Origin: DASZQL01 sp964391865
GTDB lineage: Bacteria; Planctomycetota; Phycisphaerae; Phycisphaerales; UBA1924
Direction: 5' to 3'
Assembly (NCBI GenBank): GCA_964391865.1
Contig: CAYMNQ010000003.1
Span: forward strand, 1-64,000
Length of the DNA stretch: 64,000 nucleotides
The notes below the pieces were generated by a model. That model was not told where the DNA came from, ran no database searches, and saw nothing but the letters and a program-made list of their open reading frames with translations. Shown here in pieces: positions 51,498 to 59,332 of the stretch. The position numbers and the translations under genes were made by a program. How positions within the stretch are numbered: position 1 is the first letter of the stretch; the number at the start of each line of letters is the position of its first letter.

Positions 51498-52484
51498 TTG
51501 AAGACGCCCACTCCCACCACCCGCCTTGCCCCGTCGCCCACCGGCGCGCTGCACCTGGGCAACGCGCGCACGTTCCTCATCAACTGGGCGCTCGCGCGCC
51601 GGCTCGGCTGGCGCATCGTGCTGCGCATCGAAGACCTCGACGGCCCGCGCATCAAGCCCGGCGCCGCCGAGGCGTGCATCGACACGCTCCGCTGGCTCGG
51701 CATCGACTGGGATACCGGCCCCATCATCCAGTCGCACGACCTGTCGCCGTACCTCGATGCGATGCGCACACTTGCCGCCCGCGCCGCCGCGTACCCCTCC
51801 GAACTCACGCGCTCGGAGATCGAAGCCGCCGCCAGCGCCCCGCAGGAACTCGGCGCCGATCCGGGCGCGCCCGTCGGCACGGGCGAAATCCGCTTCCCGC
51901 CCGAGCTGCGCCCCGCGCTGCACCCGCGCGAGTTCGTCGACGCCGAGACGAACTGGCGCTTCGCCGTCCCCGACCGGGCGGTGGAGTTCGCCGACGACTT
52001 CGCGGGCCCGCAGCGCGGCCGCCCCATCGACACCATCGGCGACTTCGTGATCTGGACCAAGCGCGCGCAGCCGTCGTACCAGCTCGCGGTCGTGGTGGAT
52101 GATGCGCGCCAGGGCGTGACGCACATCGTCCGCGGGGACGACCTGCTCGACTCCGCCGCGCGTCAACTGCTGCTCTACGAAGCACTGAATCTCGCGCCGA
52201 TCCCGCGCTACTGCCACCTGCCGCTGGTCGTCGGCACCGACGGCCGCCGGCTCGCGAAGCGCCACGGCGACACCCGGCTTGATACCTACCGCGCCCGCGG
52301 CGTCCCCGCCGAGCGCGTCATCGGGCTGCTCGCCTACTGGAGCGGCGTGACCAACCCCGACCAACCTCCGAAGCCCATGTCCGCCGCCGAATACGCCGCC
52401 GGGTTTGAGCTGAACCGACTCCCCCGCGCGCGGGTAACCTTCACCAACAACGACGATCGCTGGCTCACGAAAACCAACTCCTGA
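51498..52484 (+). CDS. Glutamyl-Q tRNA(Asp) synthetase-like protein
   Basis: A protein of 328 residues. It has the catalytic half of GluRS without the anticodon-binding domain: LAPSPTGALHLGNARTFLIN (HIGH motif), VLRIEDLDGPRIKPGA, IVRGDDLLDSAARQ and RRLAKRHGDTRLDTYR (KMSKS region). GluQ glutamylates queuosine in tRNA-Asp. The zinc-binding Cys of the usual YPCxCTR loop are replaced (AAYPSELTRSEIE). The start is TTG at 51498, immediately after the repeat arm. No other in-frame start gives the HIGH region. Confidence 0.85.
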   Translation: MKTPTPTTRLAPSPTGALHLGNARTFLINWALARRLGWRIVLRIEDLDGPRIKPGAAEACIDTLRWLGIDWDTGPIIQSHDLSPYLDAMRTLAARAAAYPSELTRSEIEAAASAPQELGADPGAPVGTGEIRFPPELRPALHPREFVDAETNWRFAVPDRAVEFADDFAGPQRGRPIDTIGDFVIWTKRAQPSYQLAVVVDDARQGVTHIVRGDDLLDSAARQLLLYEALNLAPIPRYCHLPLVVGTDGRRLAKRHGDTRLDTYRARGVPAERVIGLLAYWSGVTNPDQPPKPMSAAEYAAGFELNRLPRARVTFTNNDDRWLTKTNS

Positions 52485-52496
52485 GTGCATACACCC

Positions 52497-53006
52497 ATGC
52501 TCCGCGCCATCCTTTTCTTCGTCTCCCTCTGCGTCCTCTGCGTTCAGAGTCTTGTGCTGATCGGCTGCGACACGCGCACCGCCGACGGGCGCGAGATCGT
52601 CACCGTCGCCGGCACCCAGTTCAAGCTCGACGGCGCGCTCGACCACGCCACCCGCACGAAAGGGCTGGGCGGGCGTACCGAAATCCCCGCCGACGGCGGG
52701 ATGATCTTCGTTTTCCCCATTGTCTCCGTGCTCGAGTTCGTCATGCGCGACTGCCCCGTGCCGATCGACGTCGCGTTCCTCGACGACTCCGGGCGCGTGC
52801 TCACGATCCACGAGATGACCCCCGAGGACCCGCAGCGCGCGGGCGAAAGCCCGGAAATCTACGAGCAGCGCCTCAAGCGGTACTCCAGCCGCTACCCGGC
52901 GCGCTACGCGGTCGAGCTCGCGGGCGGCACATACCGGAAACTCGGCGTGAAACCGGGCGATCTCATCGAGTTCGACCGCGAGGGTCTTAAGAAGCGGCTG
53001 AAGTGA
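52497..53006 (+). CDS. DUF192-family lipoprotein
   Basis: A protein of 169 residues. The signal peptide ends in a lipobox, VLIGC (Cys24), so it is lipidated. The body matches DUF192: RTKGLGGRTEIPADGGMIFVF, MRDCPVPIDVAFLDDSGRVL and GTYRKLGVKPGDLIEFD. Function unknown. The DNA encoding the hydrophobic core of the signal is a 9-bp tandem repeat. It lies 12 nt after the gluQ-like gene, probably the same transcript. Confidence 0.85.
   Translation: MLRAILFFVSLCVLCVQSLVLIGCDTRTADGREIVTVAGTQFKLDGALDHATRTKGLGGRTEIPADGGMIFVFPIVSVLEFVMRDCPVPIDVAFLDDSGRVLTIHEMTPEDPQRAGESPEIYEQRLKRYSSRYPARYAVELAGGTYRKLGVKPGDLIEFDREGLKKRLK
52517..52546. repeat. 9-bp tandem repeat forming part of a signal peptide
   Basis: CCTCTGCGT occurs twice in exact tandem (52526-52534 and 52535-52543), flanked by further nonad-like sequence. 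The same kind of unit builds the arms of the elements at 42.6 and 51.3 kb. In frame it encodes SLCVLCVQS. Confidence 0.65.
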
Positions 53007-53060
53007 TCCGATCCGAGGGGGGCCGTGCGACGCGCGCCCGGCGCTTCTCGGACCACACCA

Positions 53061-54437
53061 GTGACCCGACCCACGAAGTCGCCCGCCGGGGGCGCGCCCA
53101 TCCTGCTGATCGCGACGGGCGAGGAGCCCGAGTTGGCGCAGGCGCGCTGGTGGCGCCCCATCTCCGACCACTGGCCAGAGTACGCGCCGCTGCCGCACAT
53201 CTCGTTCGTCCCGCTGCACGACCCGCCGAGCGACGACGCGCGCCCCACGCCCACGGCGGTGCTCGTCATCACGCGCGCGACCGACGACCCCGCCGACGTA
53301 CACCGGCTGATCGACGCGCTGGGTGATGAACTGCTCCCCGTCGCCGTGCTCGCCGACGAGCCGAAGCGCTTCGCGCGCTCGGGGTCGAGCGGGCTGTTCG
53401 CGTTCAAGAAGGACGAGAACCCGGTGGTCGTCGCCGCCACGCTCGGCGCGGTGATGGCGCGGCAAGAACTGCTCCGCGCCGCCGAAGACGAAGCCCGTTT
53501 GCTCCGCCGGTTCCAGGGCGGCCTGCGCACCGAGATGGAGAAGCTGCAGGACGAATTGCAGCTCGCCGCCAGCGTGCAGCGCGAGTTCCTGCCCAAGGCG
53601 CTCCCGCCCGTGCCGAACCTTGACTTCCACGTGCTCTTCCGCCCCTGCGGCTACGTCAGCGGCGATATCTACGATGTGCTGCGCCTTGATGAGAACCACG
53701 TCGGCTTCTTCCTTGCCGACGCTGTGGGGCACGGCGTGCCGGCGGCGCTGATGACCATGGTCATCGCGCGCGGGCTCACGACGAAGGTCGTCACGCCCGA
53801 CGGTGCGACGTTGCTCGCCCCCGCCGAGGTGCTCCGCCGACTGAACGAAGAGATGGTCGACCGGCACGGCAACGGGTCGCGCTTCGCCACCGCGGTGTAC
53901 GGCGTGATCGACGTGCGCACGCGGAGAGTCACACTCGCCGGCGCGGGGCATCCGCCGCCGCTGCGGATCAGAATCTCCGACGACCCCGACGACTCCTCGC
54001 CCACGCACACGACGCGCATCGAAACCTCCGGCGGGCTGCTGGGCGTCTTCCCCGACGCGCAGTACGACGAGGTGAGCTTCACGCTCGCGCCAGACGAGAT
54101 GCTCGTCGTCCACTCCGACGGGTTCGAGACGGCGTTCCCGGTCGTCTCCGCCGATGCGCGCTCGAAGAAGCTGCCCAATCATCATTACGTGGAGCACTTC
54201 GTCCGCCTCGCGCGCGCCTGGCACCGCGACGGCATCTCGAACGCGATGAAGAAACTCGGCAGCGAGATCGACCGCCAGTCCGGCTCGCTGCACCAGGTGG
54301 ACGACCTGTCGGCGATCGCGATCGTGCCGACGAAGGACTCGGCGCTTGACCGGCTGTTCACGGGCGGCACGGAGCAGTCGCGCCCGCGGAATCAGCCCGG
54401 CCAGCGCTCGTCGCCGAACGCGCCGTCCAACTCGTGA
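53061..54437 (+). CDS. SpoIIE/RsbU-type serine phosphatase with N-terminal receiver-like domain
   Basis: A protein of 458 residues. Residues about 1-125 look like a response-regulator fold without a clear phospho-acceptor Asp. A helical linker follows (EMEKLQDELQLAASVQREFLP, typical of RsbU proteins). The PP2C domain keeps the metal-binding Asp residues in YVSGDIYDV, LADAVGHGVPAAL, VVHSDGFETA and QVDDLSAIAI. Such enzymes dephosphorylate anti-anti-sigma factors. None is adjacent. The GTG at 53061 is a guess among several starts. The Gln/Arg/Pro-rich C-terminus is disordered. Confidence 0.85.
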   Translation: MTRPTKSPAGGAPILLIATGEEPELAQARWWRPISDHWPEYAPLPHISFVPLHDPPSDDARPTPTAVLVITRATDDPADVHRLIDALGDELLPVAVLADEPKRFARSGSSGLFAFKKDENPVVVAATLGAVMARQELLRAAEDEARLLRRFQGGLRTEMEKLQDELQLAASVQREFLPKALPPVPNLDFHVLFRPCGYVSGDIYDVLRLDENHVGFFLADAVGHGVPAALMTMVIARGLTTKVVTPDGATLLAPAEVLRRLNEEMVDRHGNGSRFATAVYGVIDVRTRRVTLAGAGHPPPLRIRISDDPDDSSPTHTTRIETSGGLLGVFPDAQYDEVSFTLAPDEMLVVHSDGFETAFPVVSADARSKKLPNHHYVEHFVRLARAWHRDGISNAMKKLGSEIDRQSGSLHQVDDLSAIAIVPTKDSALDRLFTGGTEQSRPRNQPGQRSSPNAPSNS

Positions 54438-54538
54438 CATTGGTGTGTGCGAGGGGCGCGGCTCGGCGCGGCGGATGATCGAGATCGCTGGGGCGATCGC
54501 GCCATTTGCGGCCCGGTTCTCTCCCCCCGCGGGTCCGC

Positions 54539-54544
54539 TATAAT
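54539..54544 (+). promoter_or_regulatory. -10 element TATAAT upstream of lpxA
   Basis: A perfect TATAAT in otherwise GC-rich DNA, preceded by GCGGGTCCGC as at 41488-41497. It is 103 nt before the lpxA start. No -35 consensus at 17 nt. Confidence 0.6.
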
Positions 54545-54647
54545 TCCCGGTCTTCGTCCGCTTCCTGGCGTTCCGCGGCCCGGGCCGATTGTTGTACCCC
54601 CGCCCCCCGGACCGCTCTGACGCACCCGCCGACCGGAGTTCACCGCG

Positions 54648-55526
54648 TTGACCGCCGCTTCTTCCGGCATCCACCCGTCCGCCATCATCGATCCCTCCGC
54701 GCGGATTGACCCGACCAGCACCATCGGCCCGAACGTGCGTGTCGGCGCCGATACGATCGTTGGCCCGCGCTGCGTCATCGGTGAGGGGACCATCCTGCAC
54801 CCGCGCGCCATCATCGTGAAGCACACGACGCTCGGCGCGCACAACGAGGTGCATCCCTACGCCGTGCTCGGCGGCGATCCGCAGGACCGCTCCTTCAAGC
54901 CCGACCAGCCGGGCGAATTGGTCATCGGCGACAAGAACGTCTTCCGCGAGGGCGCAACGTTCCACCGTGGCAACTGGAACGGGCCGGCGACACGCGTCGG
55001 CTCGAACGGCTACTTCATGGTGCAGTCCCACGCCGGGCACAACGCGCAGATCGGAGACAACGTGACCATGGCGAACGGCGCGTGCCTCGCCGGGCACGCG
55101 CGCCTGGGCAGCTTCTGTGTGATGTCCGCGTTTGCCGCTGTGCATCAGTTCACGCAGGTGGGTGAGGGTGTGATGTTCCAGGCGTGCGGGCGCGCCAGCA
55201 TGCACGTCCCGCCGTGGGTGATCCTCGCGGGGCTGAACACCGTCTCGGGGCTGAACGCGGTGGGGCTGCGCCGGAACCCGACGCTCGTGCCGCAGGACCG
55301 GGTGGATGTGAAGACGGTGTACCGTGCGCTGTACCGAGAGCGCGGCGCCGGTTCAATGGAAGACGCGCTCCGCGAGCTTGAAGCGCGCGAGTGGAGCCCG
55401 GCGGCGATGCGGTTCATCGCGTTCTTCCGCGAGGCGCTGAGCGAGCAGCCGCCGCGCAAGCGCGGCGTGTGCGGCGGGAACAAGCGCTTTCGCGCCATCG
55501 CGGAGGTCGACGCCGCCGAAGGGTGA
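54648..55526 (+). CDS. lpxA: Acyl-[ACP]-UDP-N-acetylglucosamine O-acyltransferase
   Basis: First step of lipid A synthesis. A protein of 292 residues with a left-handed beta-helix of hexapeptides (IHPSAIIDPSARIDPTSTIG, VRVGADTIVGPRCVIGEGTI). HPYAVLGGDPQDRSFK and SHAGHNAQIGDNVTMANGA (active-site His region) are LpxA-specific. NTVSGLNAVGLRRN marks the start of the C-terminal helical domain. The TTG at 54648 is used, with GGAG about 10 nt upstream. The C-terminal tail is longer and more basic than usual. Confidence 0.92.
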   Translation: MTAASSGIHPSAIIDPSARIDPTSTIGPNVRVGADTIVGPRCVIGEGTILHPRAIIVKHTTLGAHNEVHPYAVLGGDPQDRSFKPDQPGELVIGDKNVFREGATFHRGNWNGPATRVGSNGYFMVQSHAGHNAQIGDNVTMANGACLAGHARLGSFCVMSAFAAVHQFTQVGEGVMFQACGRASMHVPPWVILAGLNTVSGLNAVGLRRNPTLVPQDRVDVKTVYRALYRERGAGSMEDALRELEAREWSPAAMRFIAFFREALSEQPPRKRGVCGGNKRFRAIAEVDAAEG

Positions 55527-55527
55527 T

Positions 55528-56133
55528 TCACGCCGATCCGCGCTGGCGGCGCAGCCACTGCACCACGGTTCGCGCGATGATGTCCGTCTCGATGTTGCAG
55601 CGCGAGCCCTCGCGCAGTTCGCCGAGATTGGTCTTCTCCAGCGTGGTGGGGATGAGCGCCACTTCGAACCAGTCGTCGCCCACATCGGCGATGGTGAGCG
55701 AGACGCCCGAGACGGCGACCGATCCCTTCGGGGCCATGCACTCCATCAGCTCGCGCTGCGGGCGGAAGCGGACGCGCCAGTCGGCGGGGTCGCGCTGGGC
55801 GCGGATCACGTCCGCCACACCGTCGACGTGACCCTGCACGATGTGCCCGCCCAGCAGCGTGTCGGCGCGGCAGGCGTGCTCGAGATTTACGCGCGAGCCC
55901 GCGCGGAGCGATCCGAGCGTGGTGACGGAGAGCGTCTGCGCCACCGCGTCGAAGCACCAGCAGCCCCCGGGCGTGATGGCGGCAACGGTGAGGCAGCAGC
56001 CGTCGATGCTGATGGAATCGCCGAGCGCGGGCGCATGAGTCCAGCCCGCGGGGTCGATCTCGAGGTGCGCGCCGGCGGGCGAGGGGGTGATCTTCGCGAC
56101 GCGGGCGACGGATTGGATGAGTCCGGTGAACAC
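55528..56133 (-). CDS. ribE: Riboflavin synthase, alpha subunit
   Basis: Dismutates two lumazine molecules to riboflavin. A protein of 201 residues with two lumazine-binding repeats. MFTGLIQSVARVAKI is the invariant opening. SISIDGCCLTVAAI ends the first repeat's core, LLGGHIVQGHVDGVADVI opens the second, and SVAVSGVSLTIADVGDDWFE follows. GTG start at 56133, 7 nt after TACGCT on the minus strand, so it may be leaderless. Confidence 0.93.
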   Translation of the reverse strand: MFTGLIQSVARVAKITPSPAGAHLEIDPAGWTHAPALGDSISIDGCCLTVAAITPGGCWCFDAVAQTLSVTTLGSLRAGSRVNLEHACRADTLLGGHIVQGHVDGVADVIRAQRDPADWRVRFRPQRELMECMAPKGSVAVSGVSLTIADVGDDWFEVALIPTTLEKTNLGELREGSRCNIETDIIARTVVQWLRRQRGSA

Positions 56134-56140
56134 GCGGGTG

Positions 56141-56146
56141 AGCGTA
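56141..56146 (-). promoter_or_regulatory. -10 element TACGCT, predicted leaderless start of ribE
   Basis: On the minus strand TACGCT, then CACCCGC (7 nt), then GTG at 56133. It lies in the 35-bp gap after the ThiF/MoeB-type gene. Confidence 0.45.
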
Positions 56147-56168
56147 GCCGAGCGCGGCGGATGGCGCG

Positions 56169-57302
56169 TCAGGCGCTGACGTAGCGGGCGTAGAGCGCGC
56201 GGGCGCGCTCGGGTTTGCTGGTGCCGGTGAAGATGGCGCGGCCGTCGGGGAAGAGGGTGAGTTCGATGGGGGTTGCTCCCGATTCGTCGGCGCGTTCGGT
56301 GGTGAAGCAGCCGCGGACGAGGAAGCGGGTGGCGGTGAAGTCGCCGTGTGGTGAGAGTCGTGCGGCGGCGGCGTTGAGGTCGAGGCGCTGGGTGGATTCG
56401 GTGATGGTGGGGGTGACCTGGACGCTCGCGCGGCCACAGAGGGCGGCGGCGGCGGAACCGTGTTTGCCTTCGAGCCAGTCGAACTGATGGAGCGCGCAGC
56501 AGGGGCAATCGGCGCGCGGGTGATCGTCGGTGAGCACGCGGCGTGATTCGAAGGGTGAGAGTGTGATGGTGAGCAGGCCGCGGGTGAGCGCGGCGGTGTG
56601 GCCGCTGAGGAGCGTGATGGCTTCGGCGGCCTGGAGTGCGCCGAGGAGCGCGGTGAGCGGCGGGAAGACGCCGGCGGTCTCGCAGGTGGGCGCGGTTCCG
56701 GGGGGCGGCGGGTCGTTGAAGAGGCAGCGCAGGCAGGTGGTCTTGCGCGGTTGGATGCGCTTGAGCATGCCCGATGTGCCGACAGCGCCGGCGTAGATGA
56801 GCGGGAGGTTGAGCGAGACGGCGGCGTCGTTGAGCAGGTAGCGCGTCTCGAAGTTGTCGGTGCAGTCGAGCAGGACAGTGGGGCGGTCGCGCGGCCCGAT
56901 GAGGCGCGCGATGGTGCGGTGGGTGCAGTCCTCGGCGCGGGGCGTGATGGTGATGGTTGAGTTGATCTGGCGCAGCCGGCGCGCGGCGGCCTCGGCTTTG
57001 GGGAGCGCTTCGCGCGCATCGGCTTCGTCGTACAAGGTCTGGCGGTGGAGGTTGGAGAGTTCGACGATGTCGCGGTCGATGAGGATGAGTTCGCCCACGC
57101 CGGCGCGGCAGAGGAGTTCGGCGGCGGGTGAGCCGAGCGCGCCGCAGCCGACGATGACGGCGCGGGAGTTGAGGAGATGGCGTTGGCCGGAGTCGCCGAG
57201 CTGGGGGAGGAGCATCTGGCGGTGATAGCGCGCGAGAGCCGCGGCGTTTGCTGAAGAATCAGCGGGCGGGGAGGCGTGTTGTTGGAGCGCGGGGGTTGGC
57301 AT
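56169..57302 (-). CDS. ThiF/MoeB-type E1-like adenylyltransferase
   Basis: A protein of 377 residues. LARYHRQMLLPQLGDSGQRHL and AVIVGCGALGSPAAELLCRAGVGELILIDRDIVELSNLHRQ form the ATP-binding half. LLDCTDNFETRYLLNDAA and YAGAVGTSGMLKRIQP match MoeB/ThiF. Zinc cysteines appear as CLRC and CPCC. The final about 100 residues replace the usual rhodanese domain with an unrelated region (GDFTATRFLVRGCF, RAIFTGTSKPERARALYARY). The substrate carrier protein (ThiS or MoaD type) is not encoded nearby. Confidence 0.85.
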   Translation of the reverse strand: MPTPALQQHASPPADSSANAAALARYHRQMLLPQLGDSGQRHLLNSRAVIVGCGALGSPAAELLCRAGVGELILIDRDIVELSNLHRQTLYDEADAREALPKAEAAARRLRQINSTITITPRAEDCTHRTIARLIGPRDRPTVLLDCTDNFETRYLLNDAAVSLNLPLIYAGAVGTSGMLKRIQPRKTTCLRCLFNDPPPPGTAPTCETAGVFPPLTALLGALQAAEAITLLSGHTAALTRGLLTITLSPFESRRVLTDDHPRADCPCCALHQFDWLEGKHGSAAAALCGRASVQVTPTITESTQRLDLNAAAARLSPHGDFTATRFLVRGCFTTERADESGATPIELTLFPDGRAIFTGTSKPERARALYARYVSA

Positions 57303-57991
57303 GGGGGCATCGGCGCGGGAGAGTCATCGTATTCGCGTGCTGGGGTGACGGGGAGGGGTGAGGCGGTGACGCTCGCGTGATCGCACGACAATCCGGAGGA
57401 ACCGGATTGTCGTGGCACGGGGGGTGCAGGCGACCGATGCATGGGCGCGGGTTGAGTTGGCGAGTTTGGCTGAGTCCAAGACCCCTCTCCCCCTCCCCCC
57501 GGATTCTCCCCCTGAGGGGGAGGGGGTGGGTTGTTCGTTGTTCCGGCGTGTTCAGTGCCATCATCGTCGGAGTCTTTGCGGCGATCGTGCCGGGCGATGA
57601 AGCGGAGGAGGGCGGCGGCGGCTTTGCGGCGCGGCTCGAGCGCGGTCGCTTCGTCGAGCATCATCGTGCAGAGGTTGGCGACGGCGACGGAGAGGTGCGT
57701 GCGGGCGAGGTCGAGGGCGCGGGCGGCGTCGACGCGCGCGACGCGGGCGCGCGCTTCGGCGACGGAGGGATCGGCGAGCCAGGCGTCGAGGAGGCGGGTG
57801 GTGGTGCCGTGCTCGGCGTTGAGCTGCTCGTCGGGGATGCGCGGGCTGAGGTAGGCGGGGAAGAAGTGACAGAAGCCCGGCATGTCGGCGGCGGGCGTGG
57901 GGAGCGGCGGGAGGTTGCTGGGCGGCTGGCGGATTTCCGGCGCTTGGCGCGGCGCGCGATCGGATGGTTGGTTGTTCCCCGGAGCGTGCAT
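57303..57991 (-). CDS. Helical protein of unknown function, 3' end unresolved
   Basis: From ATG 57991 the first about 160 codons look like real protein: DMPGFCHFFPAYLSPRIPDE, AEARARVARVDAARALDLAR and EPRRKAAAALLRFIARHDRR form a helical region. I do not recognise the family. Then a C/G-rich palindromic repeat (57483-57527) is translated as proline/glycine runs, and no stop occurs in this frame until 55145, far inside thiF and ribE. The original stop was probably lost by the repeat insertion, or the true end needs a frameshift. The end given here is simply the start of the next gene. Confidence 0.45.
57483..57527. repeat. Palindromic C/G repeat
   Basis: CCCTCTCCCCCTCCCCCC followed by CTCCCCC, TGA, GGGGGAG (7-bp perfect stem, 57506-57522) and a G run. 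It is the same class as the in-frame repeat at 34751-34782. Confidence 0.65.
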
Positions 57992-58105
57992 GGGGGGATC
58001 ATGCGCCGGGGTTGATGAGGGTCAAGCGCGATGGGGGGTAGGTTCCGTTTTTTGCGGCGCAATCGTGAACATGCGCGTGAATTTTGTGTTGTGAGGGCGT
58101 TTGAC

Positions 58106-58134
58106 CTTGAGCATCAGGGCATGCTCGGGCGTCC
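58106..58134. repeat. 29-bp palindromic interspersed repeat, copy 1
   Basis: Consensus CCTGAGCGTCGGAGCAYGCT followed by CRGGCGTCC. This copy has several changes at the left. It lies between the gene at 57991 and the zinc-ribbon paralog 3. Confidence 0.6.
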
Positions 58135-58152
58135 AGTTGCGGGGTGCTTGAT

Positions 58153-58181
58153 CCTGAGCGTCGGAGCACGCTCAGGCGTCC
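58153..58181. repeat. 29-bp palindromic interspersed repeat, copy 2
   Basis: CCTGAGCG pairs with CGCTCAGG (8 bp) around an 8-nt loop. The last bases overlap the 3' end of the paralog 3 gene (58172), whose final codons are therefore repeat-derived. Confidence 0.7.
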
Positions 58182-58936
58182 GTGGTGCTGATTTCTGCGG
58201 GGTATTTGGTGGTGGCGTTGTTGGCGGCGCCGCATTCTGGGCATGGGGTCGTTGGCGAGAGACCTTGGAGGTCGTAGCCGCAGGAGAGGCAGGCGTTTCG
58301 GCGGCGACGAGCGCGCGGGCGGAGCGCGGTGGGGATGAACAGGAGCGCGAACCAGAGCGTGGCGTAGAGAGCAGAGTTGATGAGGAAGGCGGGCCAGATG
58401 GGGCGGTAGGGGAGTGGGATGTACCTGGTGAGAGACGGATACTGTCCCGGAAGTTCGACCGCGAACGCACCTTTGAATTCTGGACGAGATTGCTGCAGGT
58501 ACGAGATCGTTGCAGTCTCGTCGGCGATGAGGGGCACATGACCGAAGAGAAAACTTCTCAGCGGCCACCCGATCGCGGTTTCGAAATGGTCTCTGTACCT
58601 CAACGGTCTCTTCGCCATGATCTCGCGTTCGTCCGGCGACCATATCGAGGACCACACTGGAGGACGCGACTTAGCTTGTCGTATGAACCACGCGGGATTA
58701 ATGTCCTGGCTCTGATCGAATCGGCGGGCGGACCACCACACATCGGTTCGTCCGAACTGATCGCGAAGTGATGCCTCGCAGATGTAGTCGTCGAGGCCCA
58801 GGTAGCCGAGGCGTGTGCCGCCTTGCTTGATCGGCAGCCACCAGGTGATCGCCCACGCGACGGCGATGTTGGTCAGCACACCCAGCGCGGCGCAGAGCAG
58901 CAGTCGGCGGATGAATCTGGCGCGCCCCTTCGGCAT
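58172..58936 (-). CDS. Membrane protein with C-terminal zinc ribbon (paralog 3)
   Basis: A protein of 254 residues. LLCAALGVLTNIAVAWAITW (helix 1), GWPLRSFLFG in the middle, INSALYATLWFALLFIPTAL (helix 2) and CLSCGYDLQGLSPTTPCPECG (ribbon) repeat the plan of the genes at 48806 and 49527. The C-terminal tail is Ser/Thr-rich. TATCCT lies 8 nt before the ATG at 58936 on the minus strand, a possible leaderless start. Function unknown. Confidence 0.75.
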   Translation of the reverse strand: MPKGRARFIRRLLLCAALGVLTNIAVAWAITWWLPIKQGGTRLGYLGLDDYICEASLRDQFGRTDVWWSARRFDQSQDINPAWFIRQAKSRPPVWSSIWSPDEREIMAKRPLRYRDHFETAIGWPLRSFLFGHVPLIADETATISYLQQSRPEFKGAFAVELPGQYPSLTRYIPLPYRPIWPAFLINSALYATLWFALLFIPTALRPRARRRRNACLSCGYDLQGLSPTTPCPECGAANNATTKYPAEISTTDA

Positions 58937-59043
58937 GGTGATTGAGGATAGGTGTGGCGGCGTTGTTCGTGGCGGGGACAACGAGGGTTCGCGCGGGCTT
59001 GGGCGTTCGTTGGTGGGATCGGCGCTGGTGTTGATCTTCGGCA

Positions 59044-59077
59044 CCGAGGTCGGTCAGAGCACCGACCTCGGTGGCAC
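59044..59077 (+). repeat. Stem-loop repeat, CAGRGC-loop family, copy 4
   Basis: CCGAGGTCGGT (59044-59054) pairs perfectly over 11 bp with ACCGACCTCGG (59061-59071) around CAGAGC, followed by TGGCAC. Confidence 0.75.
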
Positions 59078-59087
59078 GCGGCGTGGC

Positions 59088-59116
59088 CCTGAGCGTCGGA
59101 GCATGCTCGGGCGTCC
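59088..59116. repeat. 29-bp palindromic interspersed repeat, copy 3
   Basis: Differs from copy 2 at two positions (AYG and CRG). Both changes are compatible with the stem through G-U pairs. Confidence 0.7.
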
Positions 59117-59248
59117 GGGGCTGCGGCTTCTCGATGCTGTCTGCGGGGTTTTGCGGGGTATTTGTGATCCCTTTCGGTTCCCGAACGTGCGGGGGCTGCG
59201 GGAGTGATTGGAGTTGTTCGCGGGTGTGATTGGAATTGGCGGATCGCC

Positions 59249-59254
59249 TACACT
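59249..59254 (+). promoter_or_regulatory. Putative -10 element TACACT upstream of gltA
   Basis: TACACT preceded by GGATCGCC, 78 nt before the citrate synthase ATG. The leader ends in CAAGGAG. Confidence 0.5.
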
Positions 59255-59332
59255 CTTTCTCCCCCGCGTCCGGCGTTTTGCTGGGTGCGGGTTGAAGTTC
59301 AACCTGTTGATGTTCAAGGAGTTTTCTCGCCC

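Larger units (their letters stand above)
58937..59332. other. Gene-free region between paralog 3 and gltA
   Basis: 396 bp with no plausible gene. It holds a CAGRGC-loop stem-loop (59044-59077), the third 29-bp repeat (59088-59116) and the gltA promoter and leader. Confidence 0.6.

Noticed and set aside
51153..55205. Minus-strand open frame of about 1350 codons
   Set aside because: It runs antisense through five well-supported genes (gluQ-like, DUF192, phosphatase, part of lpxA, phhB-like). The composition is Arg/Glu/Gly/Val noise typical of an antisense frame in GC-rich DNA.
55145..57302. Continuation of the 57991 frame through thiF and ribE
   Set aside because: The sequence here is Ser/Pro/Ala/Arg-rich out-of-frame translation of two confident genes. 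It is not counted as real protein.
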